DNA of 64,000 nucleotides from Roseateles_B sp041905785 (GCA_041905785.1 JAYRKJ010000003.1:245346-309345); one strand, 5' to 3'. Shown: positions 39,717 to 49,154, numbered from the stretch's first letter. Notes: a model not told the origin generated them from the sequence alone. Translations and numbers: made by a program.

Positions 39717-39749
39717 AATCAACCTCAAATCTTTAGTTGGATTGATTAT
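39715..39749. repeat. Inverted repeat ATAATCAA / TTGATTAT at the rppH start
   Basis: Eight-base arms at 39715-39722 and 39742-39749 flank 19 bases in the rppH/proS spacer. The left arm overlaps the rppH start codon. It is the only AT-rich palindrome in the spacer and could be an operator or a 5' mRNA hairpin. Confidence 0.45.
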
Positions 39750-39872
39750 TGCATCGGGCTTCACCCCTTGCATGATCCTCGCTAACCCCAAGCCCAGGCG
39801 CGCCTGCCGGGCGCCGGCCTCAGGGCGGGTGCTCCGGTGGCGCGCTGCCGGTCCTACCCCGCAGTCTCCGCG

Positions 39873-41618
39873 ATGAAAGCCTCTCAGTTCTTCGTCTCCA
39901 CGCTCAAGGAAGCCCCCGCCGACGCCGAAGTCGTCAGCCACAAGCTCATGATGCGAGCCGGCATGATCAAGCGCCTGGGCGCCGGCATCTACAACTACAT
40001 GCCCATGGGTCTGCGCGTGATCCGCAAGGTGGAGGCCATCATCCGTGAGGAGATGAACCGCGCCGGGGCCGTCGAGCTGCTGATGCCGGTAGTGCAGCCC
40101 GCCGAGCTGTGGCAAGAGACGGGCCGCTTCGACAAGATGGGCCCGGAGTTGCTGCGCGTGAAAGACCGCCACGGCCGCGACTTCATCATCCAGCCCACCA
40201 GCGAAGAAGTGGTGACCGACATCGCCCGCCAGGAGCTGCGCTCCTACAAGCAGCTGCCGAAGAACTTCTATCACATCCAGACCAAGTTCCGCGACGAGCG
40301 CCGGCCGCGCTTTGGCGTGATGCGCGGCCGCGAGTTCACGATGAAGGATGCGTACTCCTTCGACCGCGACGTGGAGGCCGCGGGCCGCAGCTACGAGAAC
40401 ATGTTCCAGGCCTACTGCAAGATCTTCGACCGTCTGGGCCTGGAATACCGCGCGGTCGCGGCCGACACCGGCGCCATCGGCGGCGACCGCTCGCATGAGT
40501 TCCAGGTGATCGCCGAAACGGGTGAAGACGCCATCGTCTACTGCCCCGACAGCGACTACGCGGCCAACATCGAGCTGGCCGAGGCCCTGCCCCTGCTGGC
40601 CAGCCGCGCGCCGGCCAGCCAGCCCCTGAGCAAGGCCCCCACGCCGGGCAAGAGCACCTGCGAGGACGTGGCCGTCCTGCTGGGCCTGCCGCTGGCGCAG
40701 ACGGTCAAGTCCCTGGTGCTGGCCACCGACGAGTTCAACGAGCATGGCGAAGTCGTCAAGACCCAGGTCTGGCTGCTGCTGGTGCGCGGCGATCACGAGC
40801 TCAACGAGGTCAAGGCCGGCAAGGTCGAAGGTCTCAAGGGCGGCTTCCGTTTCGCCACCGTGGGTGAGATCGAGGCCCACTTCGGCTGCAAGCCAGGCTA
40901 TCTGGGTCCCATCGGGCTCAAGCAGTCGGTCAAGGTCGTGGCGGATCGCACCGTGGCGCAGATGGCCGATTTCGTCTGTGGCGCCAACGAGGCCGACTTC
41001 CACTTCACCGGTGCCAACTGGGGCCGGGATCTGCCCGAGCCCGACCTCGTGGCCGACATCCGCAACGTGGTGGCTGGCGATCCCTCGCCGGATGGCAGGG
41101 GTCAGCTGGCCATCCAGCGCGGCATCGAGGTGGGCCATGTGTTCTACCTGGGCACCAAGTACTCGGCGGCCATGAATGCCACCTTCCTGGACGAAACCGG
41201 CAAGCCCAAGCCCTTCGAGATGGGCTGCTACGGCATTGGCGTGACCCGCATCCTGGGCGCCGCCATCGAGCAGAACCACGACGAGCGGGGCATCGTCTGG
41301 CCCGATTCCATCGCCCCCTTCACCGTCGCGATCTGCCCCATCGGCATGGACCGCAGCGATGAGGTCAAGACCGCAGCCCAGGCGCTGTACGAGCAGCTGC
41401 AGGCGCAGGGTGTGGACGTGCTGCTGGACGATCGCGGCGAGCGTCCTGGGGCCATGTTCGCGGACTGGGAGTTGATCGGGGTGCCGCACCGCGTGGTGCT
41501 GTCCGATCGCGGTCTCAAGGAGGGCCAGGTCGAGTACCAGGGCCGCCGTGACGCCGAAGCGACCAAGCTGGCCCTGGCCGAGGTGGTGGCGCATCTGCAG
41601 GCCCGGCTGAAGGTCTGA
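39873..41618 (+). CDS. proS: Proline--tRNA ligase
   Basis: ProS charges tRNA-Pro. The 581-residue product is the bacterial type with an inserted editing domain. Class II motif 1 lies around KRLGAGIYNYMPMGLRV, motif 2 in TKFRDERRPRFGVMRGREF, and motif 3 in GCYGIGVTRILGAAIEQ. The editing (YbaK-like) insert covers about residues 225-395. The C-terminal anticodon-binding domain contains DVLLDDRGERPGAMFADWELIG. The ATG at 39873 is set by the family start MKASQFF. Confidence 0.97.
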   Translation: MKASQFFVSTLKEAPADAEVVSHKLMMRAGMIKRLGAGIYNYMPMGLRVIRKVEAIIREEMNRAGAVELLMPVVQPAELWQETGRFDKMGPELLRVKDRHGRDFIIQPTSEEVVTDIARQELRSYKQLPKNFYHIQTKFRDERRPRFGVMRGREFTMKDAYSFDRDVEAAGRSYENMFQAYCKIFDRLGLEYRAVAADTGAIGGDRSHEFQVIAETGEDAIVYCPDSDYAANIELAEALPLLASRAPASQPLSKAPTPGKSTCEDVAVLLGLPLAQTVKSLVLATDEFNEHGEVVKTQVWLLLVRGDHELNEVKAGKVEGLKGGFRFATVGEIEAHFGCKPGYLGPIGLKQSVKVVADRTVAQMADFVCGANEADFHFTGANWGRDLPEPDLVADIRNVVAGDPSPDGRGQLAIQRGIEVGHVFYLGTKYSAAMNATFLDETGKPKPFEMGCYGIGVTRILGAAIEQNHDERGIVWPDSIAPFTVAICPIGMDRSDEVKTAAQALYEQLQAQGVDVLLDDRGERPGAMFADWELIGVPHRVVLSDRGLKEGQVEYQGRRDAEATKLALAEVVAHLQARLKV

Positions 41619-41619
41619 G

Positions 41620-42252
41620 GTGCCGGTGCAGCCAGCATCCCGCGCGCGGCGCGGTCTTCTTGCTGCATCGCTGCTGAGTCTGTTGCCCATGGGGCGGGCC
41701 TGGGCGGGCGCCCAGGTCGAGGAGCCTCTGGCGGATGCGGTGCGCTCGGCGCTGTCGGCCTCGATCCGCAACAGCGCGCCGCCGCGGCCCCGCTTCGAGA
41801 AGATCGACGACCGCCTGGCCTATCTGCGCTGGCTGGGCACCATGAGCGACCGCCTGAGGCCGCGCAAGACCGAGGCGCAGACGCGCATCGAGTTCCTGGA
41901 AACGCTGTGGTATGAGGCCGCACGGGCGGGTCTGGAGCCCAGCCTGGTACTGGGTTTGGTCGAAGTGGAAAGCGGCTTTCGCAAGTACGCGATCAGTGTG
42001 GCGGGCGCGCGCGGCTACATGCAGGTGATGCCCTTCTGGGCGCGCCTGATAGGCGACGGACAGGAGTCCCGCCTCTTTCACATGCAGACCAATCTCCGCT
42101 TTGGCTGCGTAATCCTGCGCCACTACCTGGATCGCGAGAAAGGCGACCTTTTCATGGCGCTGGGCCGCTACAACGGCAGCCGTGGCCGGCCGGAATATCC
42201 CAACGCAGTGCTGGGCGCGCGCCGAAAGTGGCTGATGCCCGGCGAGCGCTGA
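41620..42252 (+). CDS. Lytic transglycosylase SLT domain protein
   Basis: The 210-residue product has a signal peptide (RRGLLAASLLSLLPMGRAWAG) and an SLT domain. The likely catalytic Glu117 is in VEVESGFRKYA, followed by GARGYMQVMPF and the late GRYNGSRGRPEYPN block. Such enzymes cut peptidoglycan glycan strands between MurNAc and GlcNAc. A GTG start lies one base after the proS stop, so the two are probably co-transcribed. Substrate details are not inferable. Confidence 0.85.
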   Translation: MPVQPASRARRGLLAASLLSLLPMGRAWAGAQVEEPLADAVRSALSASIRNSAPPRPRFEKIDDRLAYLRWLGTMSDRLRPRKTEAQTRIEFLETLWYEAARAGLEPSLVLGLVEVESGFRKYAISVAGARGYMQVMPFWARLIGDGQESRLFHMQTNLRFGCVILRHYLDREKGDLFMALGRYNGSRGRPEYPNAVLGARRKWLMPGER

Positions 42253-42278
42253 GCTCGCGGGCAGCCCCTCGCGACGCT

Positions 42279-42869
42279 TCAGTTCGATGCACGCAAGCCC
42301 CGCCAGCGCTGTGGCCGGGCGCCGGCAATGCCGCACAGGTCCAGGACTCGCTCCACGCCCTCGGCCACCATGTCGTCCACGCTTTGCGGCTTCAGGTAGA
42401 AAGCTGGCAGGGGCGGGAAGATGATGCCGCCCATCTCGGTCACGGCCGTCATATTGCGCAGGTGAGCCAGGTTGAGTGGCGTTTCCCGCACCATCAGTAC
42501 CAGGCGGCGGCGCTCCTTGAGCGTGACGTCGGCGGCACGCGTGAGCAGGTTGTCGCCGAAGCCGTGGGCGATGGCGGCGAGGCTCTTCATGGAACAGGGC
42601 GCCACGACCATGGCCGTGGCGTCAAAACTGCCGCTGGCCACGCAGGCGCCGATGTCGCCGGGCGCGTGGGCCTCGTCGGCTTCGGCCTCCAGGGCCTCGC
42701 GGCTCAGCCCCAGTTCATGGTGGACGTTGAGCAGTCCCGCAGGCGTCGCGATCAGATGCGTGCGGACCGCCAGCTCGCGACAGCGGCGCAGCAACTGCAG
42801 GCCATAGGCTGCTCCACTGGCGCCGCTGATGCCGACGATCAGCCGCTGCGGGACAGCGGGCAGGCTCAC
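42279..42869 (-). CDS. ubiX: Flavin prenyltransferase UbiX
   Basis: UbiX makes prenylated FMN, the cofactor of the UbiD decarboxylase in ubiquinone synthesis. The 196-residue product has the flavoprotein fold start LIVGISGASGAAYGLQLL, the SFDATAMVVAPCSMKSLAAIAHG block and VLMVRETPLNLAHLRNM. The GTG start overlaps the grxD stop by four bases, indicating coupling. Confidence 0.95.
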   Translation of the reverse strand: MSLPAVPQRLIVGISGASGAAYGLQLLRRCRELAVRTHLIATPAGLLNVHHELGLSREALEAEADEAHAPGDIGACVASGSFDATAMVVAPCSMKSLAAIAHGFGDNLLTRAADVTLKERRRLVLMVRETPLNLAHLRNMTAVTEMGGIIFPPLPAFYLKPQSVDDMVAEGVERVLDLCGIAGARPQRWRGLRASN

Positions 42870-43180
42870 TGGCCGCCCAGCACCTGCTGCAGCTCACCGC
42901 TCTCGTACATCTCCATCATGATGTCCGAGCCGCCGATGAACTCGCCATTGACGTAGAGCTGCGGGATGGTCGGCCAGTTGGCATAGTCCTTGATGCCCTG
43001 GCGCACTTCCTCATCCTCCAGCACGTTGAAGGTCTTCAGGTCGGTCACGCCGCAGGCCTTGAGGATCTGTACCGCGCGGCCCGAAAAACCGCACATGGGG
43101 AATTGGGCACTGCCTTTCATGAAGAGCACCACGCGGTTGTTCTTGACCAGATCGTCAATGCGTTGCTGAACACTGCTCAT
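42866..43180 (-). CDS. grxD: Monothiol glutaredoxin (CGFS type)
   Basis: The 104-residue product has the CGFS motif at residues 30-33 (PMCGFSGRAV), preceded by VVLFMKGSAQ and followed by WPTIPQLYVNGEFIGGSDI, the glutathione-binding block. CGFS glutaredoxins carry 2Fe-2S clusters between scaffold and target proteins. The ATG at 43180 fits the family length; the frame is open further upstream but without similarity. AAGGAA precedes the ATG. Confidence 0.95.
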   Translation of the reverse strand: MSSVQQRIDDLVKNNRVVLFMKGSAQFPMCGFSGRAVQILKACGVTDLKTFNVLEDEEVRQGIKDYANWPTIPQLYVNGEFIGGSDIMMEMYESGELQQVLGGQ

Positions 43181-43351
43181 GTCTTGATTCCTTGCTAGTA
43201 GACCGTGGCCAGTCTTGCGGTGGGCGATGCCCTCTGGCCTTGGGTCGATTATCGACCAGGGCGCGGGCCTGCGCCGAATGCGGGCCTCTGGCACGGGCTT
43301 GCGTGCGAAGGCAAGGCGTGGCAGGCACGCCGGCAATGCCGGGCAGGGGGC

Positions 43352-43972
43352 TCAGTAGCTGTAGCTGAGGCCGAACTGCAGCACAGGCATCAGGCGGTTG
43401 TCCCGCAAGGCGTCGTCGACCGAGCCCAGGCTGTTGCCCAGGCGCAGGTTGTTGCGGTTGATCAGGCCGAGGTCGGCGCTGAAGCCCCAACCCCCGCGCG
43501 ACGAAATGCCGCTGTAGCCGATGCCGATATAGGGCAGGGTGCCGGCCGGGTCACTCCTGTCCGGCAGGGCACCCACGGCGCGCAAGCCCACGGCCAGCGA
43601 CTGGCCCAGGCTCATGGACTGGGCGCTGAGCGTCAGGCCGGAGCCGCTCTGGGTGATGCTCAAGGGACCCATCATCAAGCCGCCCGTGGCCCGCAAGCCG
43701 CCGCGCACCCCCGCACCCAGGCCGGACCCGGTCAGGTAGTAGTCACCTAGCAAGGCGGCGCTGAGAGATCGCGAACTGCGGCCGTTGCCGCTGTCCTGGT
43801 TGTCCACCTGGCTCAGCTGGAGGCGAGCCTGCCAGCGCAATCCGGGGGCTTCGGCATGGCCCAGGGGCTGCGACTGGGCTTGAGCGGGGGGCATCAAGGC
43901 CCACATGCCGACCACCAGCCAGCCCATGGCCGCAGGCCAGCAGGATCCAGACGGGGTGAGAAGGCGGCGCAT
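43352..43972 (-). CDS. Predicted outer membrane beta-barrel protein, function unknown
   Basis: The 206-residue product has an N-terminal signal peptide (WLVVGMWALMPPAQA, cleavage near residue 32). It is then built of alternating polar/hydrophobic strands rich in Gly, Ser and Leu. It ends in LQFGLSYSY, an aromatic terminal residue typical of outer-membrane barrels. Length suggests an eight-stranded barrel. I do not recognise a family with a known role. It stands alone between grxD and prmC on the same strand. Confidence 0.6.
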   Translation of the reverse strand: MRRLLTPSGSCWPAAMGWLVVGMWALMPPAQAQSQPLGHAEAPGLRWQARLQLSQVDNQDSGNGRSSRSLSAALLGDYYLTGSGLGAGVRGGLRATGGLMMGPLSITQSGSGLTLSAQSMSLGQSLAVGLRAVGALPDRSDPAGTLPYIGIGYSGISSRGGWGFSADLGLINRNNLRLGNSLGSVDDALRDNRLMPVLQFGLSYSY

Positions 43973-44107
43973 GGTGTGCTCCTAGCTGCCGGCGGCCAAG
44001 GAATTGCCGCTCGGGAATTCATGCTACGCCCGTCCGGCGACTTTGTGCAGGATCAAGGATCGGGTCTTGCGGGCTTTTTCCGGCTTTGTTCGGGCGCCGG
44101 CGAGGGC

Positions 44108-44932
44108 TCACGGCCGGCGTGCGCCGCTGCATCGGGCCTGGCCGCCCAGATCCCGCCGGCAGCCCTGGTAATCCAGCCCCGCCTGGCGTAGCAATTCCGC
44201 CACGGCCTGCTCTTGGTCGTAGCCATGCTCCAGCAGCAGCAGTCCGCCGGGGCGCAGATGGTCCGCGGCGCCGGCAATGATCTGGCGGAGGTCTGCCAGC
44301 CCCTGTTCCGGTGCCGTCAAAGCGCTCAGCGGCTCGTGCTTCAACGCGGCCAGGTGCTCGTCCAGCGGGGCGATGTAGGGTGGATTGCTCAGCACCAGGT
44401 CAAAGCGTTCCCCGTTCAGTGGCGACCACCAGGCGCCCTGCAGGAACTGGACGTCCAGCCGCAGCTGCGCGGCATTGGCACGCGCGACGTCGAGGGCCGC
44501 GGCGCTGAAGTCGGTCGCCATGACGCGCGCCGCCGGATGCCCGTTCTTGATGGCCAGGGCGATCGCGCCGCTGCCGGTGCCCAGGTCCAGCACACGGGGG
44601 GAGGGCAGGCCGCAAACCGCGAGCCAGTGCAGGGCCCAGTCGACCAGCAGCTCGGTATCCGGGCGCGGCACCAGCGTGGCCGGGCTCACCTGCAGCCGCA
44701 AGCCGTGGAACTCCTTGTGGCCGGTCAGGTAGGCCAGGGGGACGTCATCCAGCCGCTGTTGCAGCCAGGATTCGAAGCGCTCGCGCACGGCCGCCGGCAG
44801 CGGATCCTCGTCATGCGTGATCAGCCAACTGCGGTCTTTGTCCAGCAGCGCGGCCAGCAGCAGCTGCGTCTCCAGGCGCGGCAGGCCGGCTTGCGCGGCC
44901 TGCTGCTGCAGCGCACGCACGGTGGTGCTCAT
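44108..44932 (-). CDS. prmC: Peptide chain release factor N5-glutamine methyltransferase
   Basis: PrmC methylates the glutamine of the GGQ motif in release factors. The 274-residue product has a helical N-terminal domain, the SAM site VLDLGTGSGAIALA (residues 114-127), and the catalytic NPPY at 183-186. LVPRPDTELLVDWAL is the conserved segment before the SAM site. The start overlaps the end of prfA by four bases, linking it to its own substrate. Confidence 0.95.
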   Translation of the reverse strand: MSTTVRALQQQAAQAGLPRLETQLLLAALLDKDRSWLITHDEDPLPAAVRERFESWLQQRLDDVPLAYLTGHKEFHGLRLQVSPATLVPRPDTELLVDWALHWLAVCGLPSPRVLDLGTGSGAIALAIKNGHPAARVMATDFSAAALDVARANAAQLRLDVQFLQGAWWSPLNGERFDLVLSNPPYIAPLDEHLAALKHEPLSALTAPEQGLADLRQIIAGAADHLRPGGLLLLEHGYDQEQAVAELLRQAGLDYQGCRRDLGGQARCSGARRP

Positions 44933-46011
44933 CCGCGGCCTTCCAGCGCCGCCAACTGCTCGGCGGCCTGCGCCTGCTGCAGGCCGGTGATGACGTCGCC
45001 CAGGTCGCCGTCCATGATGGCGCCCAGCTTGTAGAGCGTCAGGTTGATGCGGTGGTCGGTCAGCCGCCCTTGCGGAAAGTTGTAGGTGCGGATGCGGTCG
45101 CTGCGGTCGCCGCTGCCGATCAGGCTCTTGCGTGTGGCGGCTTCCTTGGCGGCGCGTTCGCTGCGTTCCTTGTCGCGCAGCCGGGCGGCCAGCACGGCCA
45201 TGGCCTTGGCCTTGTTGCGATGCTGGCTGCGGTCGTCCTGGCATTCGGCGACCAGGCCGGTGGGCAGGTGGGTGATGCGGATGGCTGAGTCCGTCTTGTT
45301 GACGTGCTGGCCGCCGGCGCCGCTGGCGCGGAAGGTGTCGATGCGCAGCTCGGCCGGGTTGAGTTGCACCTCCTCGGCCTCGTCGGGTTCGGGCATCACT
45401 GCCACGGTGCAGGCGCTGGTGTGGATGCGACCCTGGGATTCGGTGGCGGGCACGCGCTGCACGCGGTGGCCGCCGGACTCGAACTTGAGCCGGCCGTAGA
45501 CCTGATCGCCCTCGAGGCGCAGCACCAGCTCCTTGTAGCCGCCCAGATCGGATTCGTTGGCCGACAGGGTCTCGGCACGCCAGCCTTGGGACTCGGCATA
45601 GCGCAGGTACATGCGGGCCAGGTCGGCCGCAAAGAGCGCCGACTCGTCACCGCCGGTGCCGGCACGGATCTCCAGAAAGGCCGGGCGCACATCGTCCGGA
45701 TCCTTGGGCAGCAGGGCCAGCTGCAGTTCCGCATCCAGGCGTGCCATATCGGCCTCGGCGCCCGCGATTTCCTCCTTGGCCATCTCGGCCATCTCGGGGT
45801 CGTCCAGCAGTTCGCGGGCGGCGGCCAGATCCTGCTCGCGCTGCAGATAGCGCTGGTATCGGGATACCAGGTCCGACACTTCCGCCTGCTCGCGGGTCAG
45901 CGCGCGGTAGCGCTTCATGTCGGCGGCGATGCTGCCGTCCGCAAGTGTGGTGTCGAGTTCGTGCAGTCGATGCCCGAGGCGTTCGAACTGCTGGCGCAGG
46001 CTGTCTTTCAT
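44929..46011 (-). CDS. prfA: Peptide chain release factor 1
   Basis: RF1 terminates translation at UAA and UAG. The 360-residue product has the stop-codon-reading PAT tripeptide at residues 188-190 (RVPATESQGR) and the GGQ motif at 233-235 (SGAGGQHVNKT). The ATG at 46011 fits the family start MKDSLRQQFERL. The order hemA, prfA, prmC is conserved in many proteobacteria. Confidence 0.97.
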   Translation of the reverse strand: MKDSLRQQFERLGHRLHELDTTLADGSIAADMKRYRALTREQAEVSDLVSRYQRYLQREQDLAAARELLDDPEMAEMAKEEIAGAEADMARLDAELQLALLPKDPDDVRPAFLEIRAGTGGDESALFAADLARMYLRYAESQGWRAETLSANESDLGGYKELVLRLEGDQVYGRLKFESGGHRVQRVPATESQGRIHTSACTVAVMPEPDEAEEVQLNPAELRIDTFRASGAGGQHVNKTDSAIRITHLPTGLVAECQDDRSQHRNKAKAMAVLAARLRDKERSERAAKEAATRKSLIGSGDRSDRIRTYNFPQGRLTDHRINLTLYKLGAIMDGDLGDVITGLQQAQAAEQLAALEGRG

Positions 46012-46086
46012 AGGGAGCAGGGGCAAGGAGGGCGGGCCATGCGACCCTCGTGGGCGCATGGGCGGCGAGCAGCGCGGCGAGGGGCG

Positions 46087-47376
46087 CTAATGCTCGGCCG
46101 GATCCTTGGCGCTCTTGCGCAGGAAGATGCGAGAGACGGTATGGGCCAGGGCGGCACGCTGCTCGGCATCGGCCGCGTGCAACTCGGCCAGGGCGCCGTG
46201 CAGCATCTTCTGCGTCAGTCCCTTGGACAGGGCCTCCAGCACGACGTCCACGGCCTCGCCGCGCGCCAGCAGCTTGCGCGCACGCTGCAGCTCGGTGCTG
46301 CGCCAGTCGTCCGCCTGCGCGTGCAGGGCCTGGATCAAGGGCACGGTGTGGCGCTGGCCCAGCCAGTGCACGAAGCTTTGCACCCCGGTCTCGATGATGG
46401 CTTCGGCCTGCTGCACGGCGGCCTGGCGCTTCTCGCCGGCGGACTGCACCAACTGGGCGAGGTCATCGACGGTATAGAGGTAGACATCGTCCAGCTGGGC
46501 GACTTCCTGTTCGATGTCGCGCGGCACGGCCAGGTCCACCATGAACATGGGCTTGTGGCGGCGCTTCTTCAGCGCGCTTTCCACCGCACCCAGGCCGATC
46601 AGCGGCAGGCTGGAGGCCGTGCAGGAGATCACGGCGTCGAATTCATGCAGGCGTTGAGGCAGCTCGCTCAGGCGCAGGGCCTCGGCACCCAGGTGCGTGG
46701 CGAGCTTCTCGCCGCGCTCCAGCGTGCGGTTGGCCACGGCCATGGTCTGCGGCGTGCGGGCCGCGAAATGGGTGGCGACCAGCTCGATCATCTCGCCGGC
46801 ACCGACGAAGAGCACCTTGATCCGCGCCAGGTCTTCGAAGAGCTGGCCGGCCAGGCGCACCGCGGCGGCGGCCATGCTGATGGAATGCGCGCCGATCTCG
46901 GTGGAGCTGCGGACCTCCTTGGCGACCGAGAAGCTGCGCTGGAAGAGCTGGTGCAGCGTGGTGCCCAGCGTGCCGGCTTCGTCGGCCTCGCGCACGGCCT
47001 GCTTCATCTGGCCGAGGATCTGGGGTTCGCCCAGCACCATGGAATCCAGGCCGCTGGCCACGCGGAAGGCATGCCGCGCCGCGGCGCTGCCTTCCTTCAC
47101 ATAGGCATGGTTGAGCAGCGAGTTCGCTGCCACGCCGCCGACCTCGGCCAGCCACTCGACGGAGGGCTGCACCAGCTCCTTGCCGCCGGCCACATAGAGC
47201 TCGGTGCGGTTGCAGGTGGACAGCATCGCGGCTTCTGCGCCGATGCGGGTGCGCTGCTTGAGCTGATCGCGCAGGCCCAGCAGGGCGGGCGCCAGCTGCT
47301 CGGCTGAAAGCGCGAACCGGCCGCGCAGATCCAGGGGCGCGGATTGGTGATTCAGGCCGAGGGCAAAGACCGACAT
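46087..47376 (-). CDS. hemA: Glutamyl-tRNA reductase
   Basis: HemA reduces glutamyl-tRNA to glutamate-1-semialdehyde with NADPH, committing carbon to haem synthesis. The 429-residue product has the catalytic Cys55 in MLSTCNRTELY, the GEPQILGQMKQAV block, and the NADPH fold KVLFVGAGEMIELVATHF. A C-terminal dimerisation domain follows. The ATG at 47376 begins MSVFALGLNHQSAP, as expected. A more distal start at 47397 is possible but unsupported. Confidence 0.97.
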   Translation of the reverse strand: MSVFALGLNHQSAPLDLRGRFALSAEQLAPALLGLRDQLKQRTRIGAEAAMLSTCNRTELYVAGGKELVQPSVEWLAEVGGVAANSLLNHAYVKEGSAAARHAFRVASGLDSMVLGEPQILGQMKQAVREADEAGTLGTTLHQLFQRSFSVAKEVRSSTEIGAHSISMAAAAVRLAGQLFEDLARIKVLFVGAGEMIELVATHFAARTPQTMAVANRTLERGEKLATHLGAEALRLSELPQRLHEFDAVISCTASSLPLIGLGAVESALKKRRHKPMFMVDLAVPRDIEQEVAQLDDVYLYTVDDLAQLVQSAGEKRQAAVQQAEAIIETGVQSFVHWLGQRHTVPLIQALHAQADDWRSTELQRARKLLARGEAVDVVLEALSKGLTQKMLHGALAELHAADAEQRAALAHTVSRIFLRKSAKDPAEH

Positions 47377-47532
47377 GGTGCGATTATAAAATTTCAAGCC
47401 TCGTGGGCCGATGCGCTTGCTGCATCGCCCGCACAGAAATGCTTGATAAGCATCAATTCACGCCGCATTTGTCGGCGGGTGCATCGTGCGGACGCATGCG
47501 CGCGAGCTTTTTTGCGAGATTGGCGAGATCCT

Positions 47533-47805
47533 GTGAGTCCTCTCGATGCCTTCTGGCACATCGGCAACTTCTTCCTGCCTGCCTGGTTCGTCGCGGGCCT
47601 GGTCGCGGCCCTTGCCAAGCTGCTGTGGCGCGGCGAGCTCAAGTCGTGCAGCTGGCGCCGGCTATGGCTCCGGGGCGGCGTGGGCGGCAGCCTCGGCCTG
47701 CTGTTGGCCCTGGCCCTGCTGGGTCACGACGGCAAGATGCTGGGCTACGGCCTGATGCTGCTGGCCATCGCGCTGCCGCAGGCCTGGCTGAGCCTGCGGC
47801 GCTGA
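47533..47805 (+). CDS. Small membrane protein of unknown function
   Basis: About 90 residues from a GTG at 47533. There are two or three hydrophobic helices: FWHIGNFFLPAWFVAGLVAALA, a Gly/Leu-rich segment GGVGGSLGLLLALALLG, and GYGLMLLAIALPQAWL. A basic segment (KLLWRGELKS) lies between the first two. It is divergent from hemA and convergent with miaB. I recognise no family. The frame is open further upstream, but only the segment from the GTG looks protein-like. Confidence 0.55.
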   Translation: MSPLDAFWHIGNFFLPAWFVAGLVAALAKLLWRGELKSCSWRRLWLRGGVGGSLGLLLALALLGHDGKMLGYGLMLLAIALPQAWLSLRR

Positions 47806-47813
47806 GCAGCCGC

Positions 47814-49154
47814 TCAGGCGCCGACCGTCTCGCTGGTCATCACCTCGGCCCGCAGGGAGTGCGGGAAGGCCTCGGTGATGCGAACGTCGATCAGCTGATG
47901 CATCAGCCGCGCGTTGCCCTTGAAGTTGACGATGCGGTTGCACTCGGTGCGCCCCATCAGCTCGCTGGGGTCCTTTTTGGCATGGCCGCAGACCAGGATG
48001 CGCTGGGTGCTGCCCACCAGGGTCTTGCTGATGTCGAAGGCATGGGCCTCGATGGCGGCCTGCAGCTCCTGCAGTCGGCGCACCTTGGTCTCATAGGACG
48101 TCGTGTCTTCCAGATTGGCCGCCGGCGTGCCGGGGCGTGGGCTGTAGATGAAGCTGAAGGAGGCGTCGAAGCCCACGTCCTCGACCAGCTTCATCAGCTT
48201 GGCGTGGTCGTCCTCGGTCTCGCCGGGGAAGCCGACGATGAAGTCGCTGGCGATGCGGATGTCCGGACGGATGGCGCGCAGCTTGCGGATGATGCTTTTG
48301 AATTCCAGGGCCGTGTAGCCGCGCTTCATGGCCATCAGGATGCGGTCGCTGCCATGCTGCACGGGCAGGTGCAGGTGGTTCACCAACTGGGGCACCTTGG
48401 CGTAGGCCTCGATCAGGCGCGGGCTGAACTCATTGGGGTGGCTGGTGGTGAAGCGCAGGCGCTCGATGCCGGGGATCTCTGCACAGTACTCCAGCAGCAG
48501 GGCCAGGTCGGCGATCTCATCGGTGCCGCCCATCTTGCCGCGGTAGGCATTGACGTTCTGGCCCAGCAGGTTGATCTCCTTGACGCCCTGGTCGGCGAGG
48601 CCGGCGATTTCAGTGAGCACATCCTCGAAGGGGCGGCTGACCTCCGCGCCGCGGGTGTAGGGCACCACGCAATAGGAGCAGTACTTGGAGCAGCCTTCCA
48701 TGATGGACACGAAGGCGCTGCCGCCCTCGACCTTGGCGGGCGGCAGATTGTCGAACTTCTCGATCTCGGGGAAGCTGATATCCACCTGCGGCCTGGCCTC
48801 CTCGCGGCGCGCGGCCAGCATCTGCGGCAGGCGGTGCAGGGTCTGCGGGCCGAAGACCACGTCCACGTAGGGAGCGCGCTCGATGATGGTCTCGCCTTCC
48901 TGGCTGGCCACGCAGCCGCCAACGCCGATCAGCACGCCCTTGGACTTCAGATGCTTGATGCGGCCGAGGTCCGAGAACACCTTTTCCTGGGCCTTCTCGC
49001 GCACCGAGCAGGTGTTGAACAGCACCAGGTCGGCCTCCTCGACATTGGTGGTGGGCTCATAGCCTTCGGCGGCTCGCAGCACGTCGGCCATCTTGTCCGA
49101 GTCGTACTCGTTCATCTGGCAGCCAAAGGTCTTGATGAAAACTTTCTTGCTCAT
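47814..49154 (-). CDS. miaB: tRNA-2-methylthio-N6-dimethylallyladenosine synthase MiaB
   Basis: MiaB adds the 2-methylthio group at A37 of tRNAs that read U-starting codons. The 446-residue product has the UPF0004 domain with cluster cysteines Cys12, Cys49 and about Cys81. The radical-SAM CxxxCxxC follows (Cys155, Cys159, Cys162 in EGCSKYCSYC), and then a C-terminal TRAM domain. TFGCQMNEYDSDKMAD at the start is diagnostic of MiaB. Confidence 0.97.
   Translation of the reverse strand: MSKKVFIKTFGCQMNEYDSDKMADVLRAAEGYEPTTNVEEADLVLFNTCSVREKAQEKVFSDLGRIKHLKSKGVLIGVGGCVASQEGETIIERAPYVDVVFGPQTLHRLPQMLAARREEARPQVDISFPEIEKFDNLPPAKVEGGSAFVSIMEGCSKYCSYCVVPYTRGAEVSRPFEDVLTEIAGLADQGVKEINLLGQNVNAYRGKMGGTDEIADLALLLEYCAEIPGIERLRFTTSHPNEFSPRLIEAYAKVPQLVNHLHLPVQHGSDRILMAMKRGYTALEFKSIIRKLRAIRPDIRIASDFIVGFPGETEDDHAKLMKLVEDVGFDASFSFIYSPRPGTPAANLEDTTSYETKVRRLQELQAAIEAHAFDISKTLVGSTQRILVCGHAKKDPSELMGRTECNRIVNFKGNARLMHQLIDVRITEAFPHSLRAEVMTSETVGA

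Noticed and set aside
39717..41771. Upstream extension of the rppH frame to 890 codons opposite proS
   Set aside because: Only 39099-39716 matches RppH, with a good ATG and ribosome binding site. The rest is antisense to proS.
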